A stretch of DNA of 64,000 nucleotides from Planktothrix sp. FACHB-1365 (GCF_014697575.1 NZ_JACJSC010000002.1:248001-312000), one strand, 5' to 3'. Shown: positions 7,340 to 15,662, counted from the stretch's first letter. Program-made: numbers and translations. Notes: a model not told the origin generated them from the letters alone.

Positions 7340-9031
7340 ATGAGTACCGTAAAAATTCATGGTGCAGAATATTCTATTAGCAAAATATTTAGTGATGATT
7401 TTGTATTTAGTATTCCTGCTTATCAACGTCCTTATGCTTGGGGAACTAAGCAAGCTGGAGAATTGTTAGAAGATTTATTAGAATTTTTAGGAGAAGGTAG
7501 TCAGCCAATTGAAAATATTAACCCCTACTTTCTTGGTAGTGTTGTATTAATCAAAGGGGATACAGCCGATGCACAAATTATAGATGGTCAACAACGCCTT
7601 ACTACTCTTACAATTTTGCTAGCAGCTTTGCGAGAGTCTCTCTCTTCAGAACAAGCTAAAGATTTGAATATATTTATTTATCAAGAAGGTAATAAAATTA
7701 AAAGGACTCCTGATATTTACCGTCTTAGCTTACGAGATAAAGACAAAGATTTTTTAAAAAAATATATTCAACATGAAGGAGGAATTAACAAAATTAAAGA
7801 ATTAAATGATGCAAATTTAATTGATAGTCAAAAACGAATTAAAGAAAATGCTATTTTATTTTTAGATTCTATTGAAAAGATTTCAGAAGAACGGCGATTA
7901 CGCCTGGCTCAGTTTATTGTTAACAAATGCTTTCTAGTTGTAGTTTCCACTCCAGATCTTGACTCAGCGTATCGAATATTTTCTGTTTTAAATGATCGAG
8001 GGTTAAATCTCACAAACGCAGATATTTTTAAAGCAGATGTGATTGGTCAAATACCAGAACTAGATGAGCAACAACGCTATAGTAAAAAATGGGAAGATAT
8101 TGAAGAAGATTTAGGTCGGAGTGAATTTGAAGATTTATTAAGTTATACCACCACCATATATAAAAAAAATAGAAAAGCAAAAAATATTCTTGAGGGATTG
8201 CGTCAGCAAATTAAAGAGCAGGATGTTTGTAAATTTATTGATGAGACTTTAATTCCATTTTCTGATTCTTTATATTATATAAAAAATTATGCTTATGTAA
8301 ATAACGATAAAGAGGTAGAGAAAAAAATTAATAATTATTTTAAATGGCTATCTCGAATAGATAATTCTGATTGGTTGCCATCAGCTATTTTGTATTTATC
8401 TCGTTATCCCGATAAACCCGACTTACTCTTACGTTTCTTTTCAGATTTAGAACGCCTTGCAGCAGGGCTTCTGATTCAGCAAATATCCGATAAAGATCGT
8501 GGAATTCGCTACGGGCAATTACTAAGTTATATAGAGGAAGAGAAGGACATATATGACGTAAATTGCCCACTTCAGCTTAAACAAAAGGAGCAAAAAGAAA
8601 TACTAGATATTTTGGATGGTAATATTTACCAGCAAAATAAAAAAGCGTGTAAATACGTTTTACAACGATTAGATTCTGCTCTTGCGGAAGGAATAGCATC
8701 ATACGATCTCTCTAATATTACAGTAGAACATATTTTACCTCAAAATCCTGCTGCTAAAACTAATTGGTTAAGTTGGTTCCCTAATCAAAAGCAACGTGAC
8801 AAGTATGTTCATCGGTTGGGTAACTTAGTTTTGCTTTCCCGAAAAAAAAATAATCAGGCAGGTAATTTTGATTTTCAGGATAAAAAAGAACAATATTTTA
8901 CAAAAACAGGGGTTTCAACATTTGCAATAACTGTACAGGTTCTTAAAGAAAATGTTTGGACTCCTCAAATTATTGAAAAACGTCAAAAAGAATTGATTAA
9001 TACTTTAAAAATAATTTGGCGATTAGAATAA
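7340..9031 (+). CDS. DUF262/DUF1524 protein (GmrSD-like nuclease)
   Basis: This 563-residue protein has the two halves of the GmrSD family fused. The N-terminal DUF262 domain shows PAYQRPYAW at 26-34 and IDGQQRLTTL at 81-90, a ParB-like nucleotide-binding fold. The C-terminal DUF1524 domain has the HNH-type motif ITVEHILPQNP with His464 and the later HRLGNLVLLSRKKN segment. Known relatives cut modified phage DNA, or act in BREX- and phosphorothioate-linked defence. It stands alone apart from two small genes upstream, and no methylase is adjacent. It lies in a region full of toxin-antitoxin genes, which supports a defence role. Confidence 0.8.
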   Translation: MSTVKIHGAEYSISKIFSDDFVFSIPAYQRPYAWGTKQAGELLEDLLEFLGEGSQPIENINPYFLGSVVLIKGDTADAQIIDGQQRLTTLTILLAALRESLSSEQAKDLNIFIYQEGNKIKRTPDIYRLSLRDKDKDFLKKYIQHEGGINKIKELNDANLIDSQKRIKENAILFLDSIEKISEERRLRLAQFIVNKCFLVVVSTPDLDSAYRIFSVLNDRGLNLTNADIFKADVIGQIPELDEQQRYSKKWEDIEEDLGRSEFEDLLSYTTTIYKKNRKAKNILEGLRQQIKEQDVCKFIDETLIPFSDSLYYIKNYAYVNNDKEVEKKINNYFKWLSRIDNSDWLPSAILYLSRYPDKPDLLLRFFSDLERLAAGLLIQQISDKDRGIRYGQLLSYIEEEKDIYDVNCPLQLKQKEQKEILDILDGNIYQQNKKACKYVLQRLDSALAEGIASYDLSNITVEHILPQNPAAKTNWLSWFPNQKQRDKYVHRLGNLVLLSRKKNNQAGNFDFQDKKEQYFTKTGVSTFAITVQVLKENVWTPQIIEKRQKELINTLKIIWRLE

Positions 9032-9103
9032 AATTAAAAATTAGGATGTAAAAATTGAGTAATTTTTTTTGAACGAGTTATATAACTATTAGGGTATCAT
9101 AAG

Positions 9104-9136
9104 GCGATCGCTATTTTTAAAATGGTGATCGCTTTT
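9104..9136 (+). terminator. HIP1-based hairpin terminator
   Basis: A GCGATCGC octamer at 9104-9111 pairs with TGATCGC at 9126-9132, and four T residues follow. It lies 72 bp after the DUF262 gene. Similar HIP1-pair hairpins occur at 9898, 10879 and 12563. Confidence 0.45.
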
Positions 9137-9198
9137 CTGACTGGGTTTATGTGTAGGAATGCGATCGCCTATTATACAATTTACTAAAATGCTATAAT
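9126..9198 (+). promoter_or_regulatory. Duplicated upstream region with promoter (copy 1)
   Basis: This 73-bp block matches 9924-9996 with about six differences and no gaps. It ends in TGCTATAAT, an extended -10 element, 27 bp before the ATG of the antitoxin at 9226. An internal GCGATCGC octamer lies at 9161-9168. The conservation suggests a shared promoter for the two modules. Confidence 0.6.
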
Positions 9199-9225
9199 AA
9201 TGTTACGTTTATTAATAAAAACACT

Positions 9226-9474
9226 ATGGCAACCAAAGAAGTAATTCTACAAGAATTAGAACAAATTACCCCTTCTCAACTGGATGAGGTATTAGATTTC
9301 ATTCGCTCTCTTAAGCAAACTGTTAAACCGACTGAGAAAGCTTATAAACCCATTTGGGAAGTCGCAGATGATATTATTAAAGATATTCCTGAAGAAGTTA
9401 TAAGTCAATTACCAAAAGACGGGGCAGAAAATCATGATTTTTATCTGTCTAAAAACATCGAGCAAGAATTATGA
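9226..9474 (+). CDS. Putative antitoxin of PIN-domain toxin
   Basis: This acidic 82-residue protein has an N-terminal helix pair (EVILQELEQITPSQLDEVLD) and a longer C-terminal tail, like the small DUF2281-type antitoxins of cyanobacteria. It overlaps the downstream PIN-domain gene by four bases (ATGA), which is typical of translationally coupled toxin-antitoxin pairs. Its likely role is to bind and block the toxin and repress the shared promoter at 9191-9198. No classical DNA-binding motif is obvious. Confidence 0.6.
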   Translation: MATKEVILQELEQITPSQLDEVLDFIRSLKQTVKPTEKAYKPIWEVADDIIKDIPEEVISQLPKDGAENHDFYLSKNIEQEL

Positions 9475-9887
9475 AAACTCTTTTTGTCGATACGTTTTAT
9501 TGGGTTGCTTTAATTAATGTGGCTGACTCATGGCATCAGACTGTCAGAAATTATAGCCGCAATCTCAATAATATTAAATTGGTGACAACAGAAGAAGTAT
9601 TAATAGAAACGATTAATTTTTTTGCCTCTTTTCCATCCCCTATGAAAAAAGCAGTTTTTCGGTTAATTACCCAAGTTATCGCTGATCAGAATATAACTAT
9701 TATTTCTCAAAGCCATGAATCTTTTACCGGAGGTTTAGAATTATTTAGTCAACGATTTGATAAAGGATACAGTTTAACAGATTGTATTTCTATGGTAACG
9801 ATGAATCAACTTAATATTACTGAAGTTTTAACCCATGATAAGCACTTTCAACAAGAAGGTTTTATCATTTTATTTAAGCAGAGTTGA
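9471..9887 (+). CDS. PIN-domain toxin (VapC-like ribonuclease)
   Basis: This 138-residue PIN domain starts FVDTFYWVALIN, with the first acidic residue at Asp7. It has Glu in TTEEVLIETINFF and a C-terminal acidic pair in the segments LTDCISMV and LTHDKHF, which together supply the metal-binding carboxylates. PIN toxins cleave tRNA or rRNA in the cytosol. It is coupled to the upstream antitoxin by an ATGA overlap, and a HIP1 hairpin with a T-run follows 11 bp after its stop. Confidence 0.75.
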   Translation: MKTLFVDTFYWVALINVADSWHQTVRNYSRNLNNIKLVTTEEVLIETINFFASFPSPMKKAVFRLITQVIADQNITIISQSHESFTGGLELFSQRFDKGYSLTDCISMVTMNQLNITEVLTHDKHFQQEGFIILFKQS

Positions 9888-9897
9888 ATTATCAATT

Positions 9898-9934
9898 GCG
9901 ATCGCCGTTTACCTTAAAAAGAATGATCGCTTTT
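9898..9934 (+). terminator. HIP1-based hairpin terminator
   Basis: GCGATCGC at 9898-9905 pairs with the TGATCGC at 9924-9930, and four T residues follow. It ends the PIN-toxin operon and overlaps the start of the duplicated upstream block of the next module. Confidence 0.45.
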
Positions 9935-9996
9935 CTGAATGGGTTCATGTGTTGGAATGCGATCGCCTCTGATACAATTTACTAAGATGCTATAAT
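9924..9996 (+). promoter_or_regulatory. Duplicated upstream region with promoter (copy 2)
   Basis: This is the second copy of the 73-bp block at 9126-9198, about 92% identical by eye. It again ends in TGCTATAAT, here 38 bp before the ATG of the gene at 10035. The copy shows that the upstream region was duplicated together with, or between, adjacent modules. Confidence 0.6.
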
Positions 9997-10034
9997 TAAC
10001 TTACATTTCTCTTTAAGCGTTGCAAAGCTCGATC

Positions 10035-10394
10035 ATGCAGATTAAAGTCGAAGTTCCCGATGAATTGGCGATGCGGTTAAGTCCACTGCAAGAGCAGTTA
10101 ACACACATTTTAGAACTGGGTTTGCGGGAATGGAGTGCAGATGCTCAATCTGGATTTTCTGGGTTGGCAGATGTATTAGAATTCTTGGCAAATCTTCCCA
10201 CTCCAGAGGAAATTTTGGCGTTGAAGCCGTCGGAAGCATTACAACAACATATTAACAATTTGCTAGAAAAAAATAGAACCGTTGGGTTGACGGCTGAAGA
10301 GGAACGATCATGGCAACAATATGAATATATTGAACATTTGGTGCGGGTGGCTAAGGCTAAAGCATTGCTAAAACTTAACGCAGCTAAAAAATGA
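10035..10394 (+). CDS. Hypothetical protein paired with an HNH endonuclease gene
   Basis: This is a 119-residue soluble protein beginning MQIKVEVPDELAMRLSPLQE. The ATG at 10035 is preferred over an in-frame TTG at 10020 because the first strand starts there. The middle is helical with prolines (NLPTPEEILALKP), and the C-terminus is basic and helical. It overlaps the HNH gene by four bases (ATGA), so the two are coupled. The layout of a small protein plus an endonuclease resembles a toxin-antitoxin or homing cassette, but no domain could be named. Confidence 0.55.
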   Translation: MQIKVEVPDELAMRLSPLQEQLTHILELGLREWSADAQSGFSGLADVLEFLANLPTPEEILALKPSEALQQHINNLLEKNRTVGLTAEEERSWQQYEYIEHLVRVAKAKALLKLNAAKK

Positions 10395-10810
10395 GTAAGG
10401 CTTATGTTTCTGCTGCTCTCAAACGCTTGGTTTGCGATCGCGCTAATTTTGCTTGTGAGTATTGTTTGATGCCAGAAATTTCTGTTTTTGTACCCCATGA
10501 AATCGATCATATTATTGCAGAAAAGCACGGTGGACAAACGAACGAAAATAATTTAGCATTGGCTTGTACAATCTGCAACAAATAGAAAGGAAGCGATCTG
10601 GCTTCAATCGATCCCATGAATGGGGAAATTGTAAGATTATATAACCCTCGTCGTGATCGCTGGCGGGAGCATTTTAAATTAGAAAAAGGCGAAATTATCC
10701 CGTTAACTGCGATTGGACGAGTGACAGTAAAATTGTTACAAATAAATCGTCCAGAGCGAGTTGAGGAACGAAAGCTACTATCACAAGCAAATATTTTAGA
10801 TGTTCCATAA
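10391..10810 (+). pseudogene. HNH endonuclease gene interrupted by an in-frame stop
   Basis: One reading frame runs from ATG 10391 to the stop at 10808-10810 and is broken only by TAG at 10583-10585. The first part carries CEYCLMPE, HEIDHIIAEKHGG and NNLALACTICNK, the zinc-binding HNH core. Directly after the TAG the same frame continues KGSDLASIDPMNGEIVRLYN, the expected family continuation in which the TAG position is normally Tyr. A single base change explains the break. The product is either a truncated, probably inactive 64-aa peptide or is restored by suppression. Confidence 0.85.
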
Positions 10811-10878
10811 TTCTAATTTTATAATAGGGAAAAGCTTAACTTTTTAATAGTCGTCACGGTATTCCATATTAATTATAC

Positions 10879-10912
10879 GCGATCGCCCTTTTTAAAAAAG
10901 CGATCGCTTTTT
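10879..10912 (+). terminator. HIP1-pair hairpin with T-run
   Basis: Two GCGATCGC octamers (10879-10886 and 10900-10907) flank an A/T loop, and five T residues follow on the plus strand. It would end the HNH-gene transcript. A related octamer pair sits downstream of putA at 12563-12590. Confidence 0.5.
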
Positions 10913-10937
10913 AATGCGCTAAAGCGCAACAACGGGG

Positions 10938-11010
10938 TTATTCGACGCATTCAATGGGGGCAAAACCTTGACGTTGAATGTTTTTGGTAATATGACGGCG
11001 TTCATTAAAG
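10938..11010 (-). pseudogene. Duplicated fragment of the putA 3' end
   Basis: Read on the minus strand, this stretch encodes RRHITKNIQRQGFAPIECVE and a stop, matching the C-terminus of PutA (PRHITENIQRQGFAPIEGVE) encoded at 12653 onward. Thirty-five bases are identical (10950-10984 against 12665-12699) and both copies point the same way. The fragment stops at the end of the VapC-like gene. The two copies bracket two toxin-antitoxin pairs. Confidence 0.85.
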
Positions 11011-11397
11011 TTAAGGATAAGGTAACAAATTTACTTCTGTAATAAAACGATAATCACTCTGATTTTTAGTGAGGAGAGGGATATCAAAACTAATGGCTGT
11101 TGCAGCTATTAACGCATCAGGAATCAATAAACCATGACTGAGGCGGTATTGTCTCAATAGTTCAATAGCTTGATCTGAAATAGATTCATTAATTTTAAGA
11201 ATGCCATAGCTGCTTAAAAAAACAGTTAATTGTTGCTGTTCAGATTTATTACGGCAACCAACCATTAATTCCATCTCCGTTACCACACTAATTGACAACA
11301 AGGCTGTTTTGGATTCATCTTGAAGTCGATTAATAGCGGGTTCGATTCCCCGAAATACATCAATTAAGATATCTGTATCGATTAAAATTTGCTTCAT
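11011..11397 (-). CDS. VapC-like PIN-domain toxin
   Basis: This is a 128-residue PIN domain of VapC type. The first acidic motif is ILIDTDILIDVFRG (Asp7, Asp9). Glu occurs in SVVTEMELMVG, and the later acidic residues lie in LLIPDALIAATAI and LLTKNQSDYRFI. It is a predicted Mg-dependent ribonuclease that inhibits translation when freed from its antitoxin. The upstream antitoxin gene ends one base before this start codon. Its 3' end abuts the duplicated putA fragment. Confidence 0.85.
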   Translation of the reverse strand: MKQILIDTDILIDVFRGIEPAINRLQDESKTALLSISVVTEMELMVGCRNKSEQQQLTVFLSSYGILKINESISDQAIELLRQYRLSHGLLIPDALIAATAISFDIPLLTKNQSDYRFITEVNLLPYP

Positions 11398-11398
11398 G

Positions 11399-11623
11399 CT
11401 AACCCATCCATTCTTGCTTTCTCATTTGACGAACCCATGCTGAACTATCTTGTAAATCTTCTCGATCTTTCCACATTCCCACACAAGGATCATCTTTAAT
11501 GGAAATAAAAGACTTTTGAATGGAGGGTTGTTGACTGGCTAATTGTTTTTCTAGGTTTTGTCTTTCTTCGGGTGTTAATGAAGAAATAATTTGAACTAAA
11601 GAATCGATGAGTTTATGGTTCAT
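11399..11623 (-). CDS. VapB-like antitoxin
   Basis: This 74-residue protein precedes the VapC-like gene with a one-base gap. It is helical at the N-terminus (LIDSLVQIISSLTPEERQNL) and has a disordered tail with tryptophans (DDPCVGMWKDREDLQDSSAW), the usual region that wraps around a PIN toxin. The tail matches the small cyanobacterial VapB-like family often found with such toxins. The DNA-binding part is not obvious. Confidence 0.7.
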   Translation of the reverse strand: MNHKLIDSLVQIISSLTPEERQNLEKQLASQQPSIQKSFISIKDDPCVGMWKDREDLQDSSAWVRQMRKQEWMG

Positions 11624-11719
11624 ATTCTTTCAATTCCTCAATAATCTTATATTAATTATAGCGCGATCGCTCCCTTGTTTTCACACTTCAGGGCTACGAA
11701 AGATTGAATTAAAATTTAA

Positions 11720-12118
11720 TTAAATAAATAAGTTGATCGAAACTTGAAAATAATCAGCCAGTGCTTTTGCTTGCATTTTACTAATAGAACGTTTACCATT
11801 AACAACTTCAGAGACAACATCACTTGAGCCAATAGCACCAACTAAATCCTTTTCACAAGTTCCACTCATTTCCATCAAATGTTGTAAAATCTCGTAGGGT
11901 GCAGATTCATCGATGGGATACTGTTCTGATTCGTAGGTTTCAACTAACTGAACCAGCAATTTTAATAACGTTCGTTCTTCAGGGGTGCGAGTTTTAGCAA
12001 AGGTTAATCGTTCAACAATAGCTAAAATCCGATCATACTCCTCCTCCGTTTCAATCACTTGAGGAGTGACTTCAGCTAACAGATTGCTATAAACAGTTTT
12101 ATCAATAGTAAGGGTCAT
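11720..12118 (-). CDS. higA: HigA-type antitoxin with helix-turn-helix
   Basis: This 132-residue protein begins at ATG 12118 (MTLTIDKTVYSNLL), the start with a purine-rich site (AAGTGGA) just upstream. An earlier in-frame ATG at 12148 lies deep inside the toxin gene. The C-terminal half is an XRE-type helix-turn-helix (KDLVGAIGSSDVVSEVVNGK then RSISKMQAKALADYF). It overlaps the end of the toxin gene by 17 bp. HigA neutralises HigB and represses the operon. The toxin-first order is typical of higBA. Confidence 0.85.
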   Translation of the reverse strand: MTLTIDKTVYSNLLAEVTPQVIETEEEYDRILAIVERLTFAKTRTPEERTLLKLLVQLVETYESEQYPIDESAPYEILQHLMEMSGTCEKDLVGAIGSSDVVSEVVNGKRSISKMQAKALADYFQVSINLFI

Positions 12119-12404
12119 TTTTCCACTTGCCTTTGTCATATTCGGCATGAGTCAGAAAATATTTGTAGTAAACGATCTGTTCTTCGTAGTCGATACCTAC
12201 AATTAATCGATAATTGTTACCTTTGATGTTAAATACAGTAAAATTACTCACTGCTTCAGCATCTCGGTAAATTTTACGAACATCTTCTAGGTTCTTCCAA
12301 TTGGCTTTTTTGACAACTGCATACCAATCATCAATCTGCTTTTTGACATCAGGATATTTTGCAGTATCAGTACGAAGATTCCGTATTGAAATTAAATGGA
12401 ACAT
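12102..12404 (-). CDS. higB: HigB-type mRNA interferase toxin
   Basis: This 100-residue protein of the HigB_toxin family (RelE fold) opens MFHLISIRNLRTDTAKYPDV and contains the KANWKNLEDVRKIYRDAEAV segment, FNIKGNNYRLIVGIDY and KYFLTHAEYDKGKW with the family's His near the C-terminus. It cleaves mRNA in the ribosome. It lies upstream of and overlaps higA. With the VapBC pair it sits inside the interval bounded by the two putA 3' ends. Confidence 0.9.
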   Translation of the reverse strand: MFHLISIRNLRTDTAKYPDVKKQIDDWYAVVKKANWKNLEDVRKIYRDAEAVSNFTVFNIKGNNYRLIVGIDYEEQIVYYKYFLTHAEYDKGKWKNDPYY

Positions 12405-12562
12405 AATGTTTGAAATTTATAAAAAATTGTTTCATCCGCTTCTCCCTTTGTTTATTTTTTCTTATTTTAATTTTATCATTTATTTAATCTATCGTCAAGT
12501 CTTTACAGTTATTAATGATCACTTGTCTCATTAGGGTTTCCTGGTTTTTTTATGATTATAGC

Positions 12563-12590
12563 GCGATCGCCCTTTAAAAAAAGCGATCGC
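12563..12590. repeat. HIP1 octamer pair downstream of putA
   Basis: Two GCGATCGC octamers (12563-12570, 12583-12590) lie around an A-rich loop, matching the pair at 10879-10907. Both pairs lie about 50-60 bp beyond a putA 3' end, so the octamer pair may belong to the duplicated segment. A GC-rich hairpin (GGGG/CCCC, about 12613-12630) follows. Confidence 0.5.
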
Positions 12591-12652
12591 CTTCTACCAC
12601 ACTATAGTCAGGACGGGGAAACCCCGCCCCTACAGAGAGGATTAAAGTGCAG

Positions 12653-15628
12653 TTATTCAACCCCTTCAATGGGGGCAAAACCTTGACGTTGAATGTTTTC
12701 TGTGATGTGACGAGGTTCTAAGAATTGTAATAAATAATCGGGGCCACCCGCCTTAGAACCGACACCGGAAAGTTTAAATCCACCGAAGGGTTGACGGGAA
12801 ACAATAGCCCCCGTAATCCCTCGGTTAATATACAAATTTCCCACTTCAAATTCAGTTTTTGCCTTCTGAATATGGGACGGAGTTCTGGAATATAAACCCC
12901 CCGTTAATGCAAAATTAGTGCCATTGGCAATATCCAACGCTTCCTCAAAATTTTGAGCTTTAATCACCGCTAAAACGGGGCCAAAAATTTCCTCTTGGGC
13001 GATTTTTGCCGTCGGTAAAACATTAATAAAAACCGTTGGCCCCACAAAATAACCTGTTTCCGGTGTAGCAACTTGAATCGCTAATTCTGCTTCTTGTTTG
13101 CCAATCTCAATATATTCTTTAATCTTCTGTTGAGCATTAGCATCAATCACCGGGCCAACCTGGGTACTCGGTAATACCGCATCCCCCACATTTAAAGACC
13201 GCACCGCCTCCGTTAACCGCTTCACAAACGCCTCATAAACAGGTTCTAACACCACCACACGGGAACAGGCGGAACATTTTTGACCCGTATAGCCAAAGGC
13301 AGAATACACAACACCTGCCACTGCTTGGTCAAGGTCGGCACTTTCATCAACGATAATGGCATTTTTGCCGCCCATTTCGGCGATCACCCGTTTCAGGTGT
13401 TTTTGTCCGGGTTTCAGCAGTGCCGCTTCAGCATAAATCCGGCATCCCACCTCCTGAGAACCTGTAAAGGTAATCATGTGAACGTCCGGGTGCTGTACCA
13501 TGTAGGAACCCACCGTTGAGCCTTTTCCGGGGACAAATTGGAACACACCCGCCGGAATTCCCGCATCCACTAACACTTCGGTAATTTTCGCGGCGATCAC
13601 CGATGACACTTCCGCAGGCTTCAATAACGTACAGTTCCCCGTGACTAAGGATGCGACCGTCATCCCAACGGGAATGGCCAGGGGGAAATTCCAGGGGGAA
13701 ATAATGACGGAAATTCCACGCGGCTGATAGTTATAACGGTTGGTTTCGCCAGCAGTGTCATACTGGTAGCCCTGATCTAACCGTTCCATTTCATCGGCAT
13801 AATAACGACAGAAATCAATCGCCTCGGACACTTCCGCATCCCCTTGATGGAGGGGTTTTCCGACTTCAAACGCCATCCACGCACACAACTCCGCCCGCCG
13901 TTGTTCAAACAGTTCGGCGGCTTTCCGTAGCACACCTGCCCGTTGTCGGACTGGAGTATGTCGCCATGCTGGAAAGGCAGCTTTCGCGGCTTGAATGGCA
14001 GTTTCCGCTTGTTCAACGCTAATTAACCCAACTTTCCCCACAATTTCTGAGGGGTTAGAAGGGTTTAAGGAGTCTATTATTTGGGCAGTATTAACATATT
14101 GACCATTAATTAATGGGTTGTAAGCTTGTCCTAATTGTTGACGTACAATTTCTAACGCCCGTAACCCTTTATCCCGTAATGCAGCATTAGAAAAATCCGT
14201 ATCGGCTGAATTAGGAAATACGGGTTTCCAAGTCTCAAAAATATTGCTATTGGGGTTATCTTTGGGGGGAGATAATAACTCTTCAACGGGGCGATTTTCT
14301 GAACTTTGACGCACAAAAGAACTATTGGCTGTATTTTCTAATAACCGCCGAATTAAATAGGACATTCCGGGTAATAAATCCCCATAGGGGCAATACATTC
14401 TCACCCGATATCCTTTCTGCACTAAAGCTTTAGCGAGTTGGTCGCCCATGCCATATAAAACCTGCATTTCAAAGGCACGACGAGGTACATTTAGGGTTTC
14501 TGCAATGGCGATCGCTCTGGCTTGAGAACGGACGTTATGGCTACCAATAGCCGAATAAATATATTGATGATTTTCTAACATCAATTGAGTCAACCGTTCA
14601 AAATTAGCATCCGTTGCCGCCTTATCATTATAAACAGGTTGGGGCCAGTCATTTTGCATGGCTTTAATGGTTTCTTGATCCCAATAAGCCCCTTTCACCA
14701 ATCGCACACTAACGGGATAACCTCGTAATTTTACCCATTCTATAATGCCTTCTAAATCCTTTTGAGACTCTCGTAAATAAGCTTGCACCGTCATGCCAAT
14801 ATCAGTTCTGGTGCGGAATTCTTCTTCCATCAACAGATTTTTTAGAATGCTGAAGGTTAAATCTTTATAGGCGTATTGTTCCATATCAAAATGCACCGCC
14901 GCCCCCAATTCTTTCGCCCGACGCAGTAAAATTCGGATACGTTCTCCGACTTTTTCTTCACTTCCTTTTGCATCTAAGGGGTCAAATTGAGAATAAAATG
15001 CCGTTAATTTAACGGAAACTTGAACTTTAGGAATGGGGTTGCCATCGGCTTCATCAATTTGGGGAATAGTTGACCATTTTTTAGCCGCATCGCTGAGACT
15101 TTCCATCAATTCTAAATAATTATTTAGATAAGATTGTGCTTCAGTTTCAGTAATAACGGCTTCCCCTAATAAATCAACCGTAAACGCCATTTTATCTTTG
15201 CGTAACTGTTCTAAAGTTTTAATAACTTTGGGGATATTAGCACCTGCAATATATTTTTGGGCTAAGGTTTCCACCGCAGGCGCCACCGTTGTCGCTGCTA
15301 GTTGTCCGGGGAGGGAGTCAGGGTTCGCAAAATTGAGTAATTTTTTAAGAACATCAGGAAGTTCAACTGCTTCTGTGGTCAGATATTCTTGTAAATGGGC
15401 TGCAATTTCAGGTTTACTTCGCAATGCGGGTAAACAATCAATAAAATGGAACAATTGCACTCGTAAACCGGGGTTTGACATTGCCCAGTCCATGAGTTTA
15501 TCATCAAAGCGCATTTGGTCTTGTAACTGTCCGAACAATGACCGTTTTTTCTCTTGGGTCGCCGCCAAAAGTTGTTTAGCAATCTCTTGTGTTTTGGCTT
15601 CGTAAGTGTCAGGATATTGTGCAACCAC
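12653..15628 (-). CDS. putA: Bifunctional proline dehydrogenase / glutamate semialdehyde dehydrogenase
   Basis: This 991-residue protein oxidises proline to P5C in its N-terminal FAD-dependent TIM barrel (about 120-450, with SVKLTAFYSQ and AYLRESQKDL). It then oxidises glutamate semialdehyde to glutamate in the C-terminal NAD-dependent ALDH domain (about 510-980). The ALDH catalytic residues are Glu751 (VIAEMGGKNA) and Cys785 (GYTGQKCSAC). There is no N-terminal ribbon-helix-helix domain, so unlike E. coli PutA it should not be a DNA-binding repressor. It forms a single-gene unit, and its leader contains a nested inverted repeat (about 15663-15712). Its 3' end is duplicated at 10938. Confidence 0.95.
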   Translation of the reverse strand: MVAQYPDTYEAKTQEIAKQLLAATQEKKRSLFGQLQDQMRFDDKLMDWAMSNPGLRVQLFHFIDCLPALRSKPEIAAHLQEYLTTEAVELPDVLKKLLNFANPDSLPGQLAATTVAPAVETLAQKYIAGANIPKVIKTLEQLRKDKMAFTVDLLGEAVITETEAQSYLNNYLELMESLSDAAKKWSTIPQIDEADGNPIPKVQVSVKLTAFYSQFDPLDAKGSEEKVGERIRILLRRAKELGAAVHFDMEQYAYKDLTFSILKNLLMEEEFRTRTDIGMTVQAYLRESQKDLEGIIEWVKLRGYPVSVRLVKGAYWDQETIKAMQNDWPQPVYNDKAATDANFERLTQLMLENHQYIYSAIGSHNVRSQARAIAIAETLNVPRRAFEMQVLYGMGDQLAKALVQKGYRVRMYCPYGDLLPGMSYLIRRLLENTANSSFVRQSSENRPVEELLSPPKDNPNSNIFETWKPVFPNSADTDFSNAALRDKGLRALEIVRQQLGQAYNPLINGQYVNTAQIIDSLNPSNPSEIVGKVGLISVEQAETAIQAAKAAFPAWRHTPVRQRAGVLRKAAELFEQRRAELCAWMAFEVGKPLHQGDAEVSEAIDFCRYYADEMERLDQGYQYDTAGETNRYNYQPRGISVIISPWNFPLAIPVGMTVASLVTGNCTLLKPAEVSSVIAAKITEVLVDAGIPAGVFQFVPGKGSTVGSYMVQHPDVHMITFTGSQEVGCRIYAEAALLKPGQKHLKRVIAEMGGKNAIIVDESADLDQAVAGVVYSAFGYTGQKCSACSRVVVLEPVYEAFVKRLTEAVRSLNVGDAVLPSTQVGPVIDANAQQKIKEYIEIGKQEAELAIQVATPETGYFVGPTVFINVLPTAKIAQEEIFGPVLAVIKAQNFEEALDIANGTNFALTGGLYSRTPSHIQKAKTEFEVGNLYINRGITGAIVSRQPFGGFKLSGVGSKAGGPDYLLQFLEPRHITENIQRQGFAPIEGVE

Positions 15629-15662
15629 TGTTTAAAGTCTCCAATTTAAGATAGAGCATGAC

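Noticed and set aside
12653-15628. Several long open frames on the opposite strand and in other frames of putA
   Set aside because: They have no ribosome binding site or family pattern and are explained by the strong codon pattern of putA.
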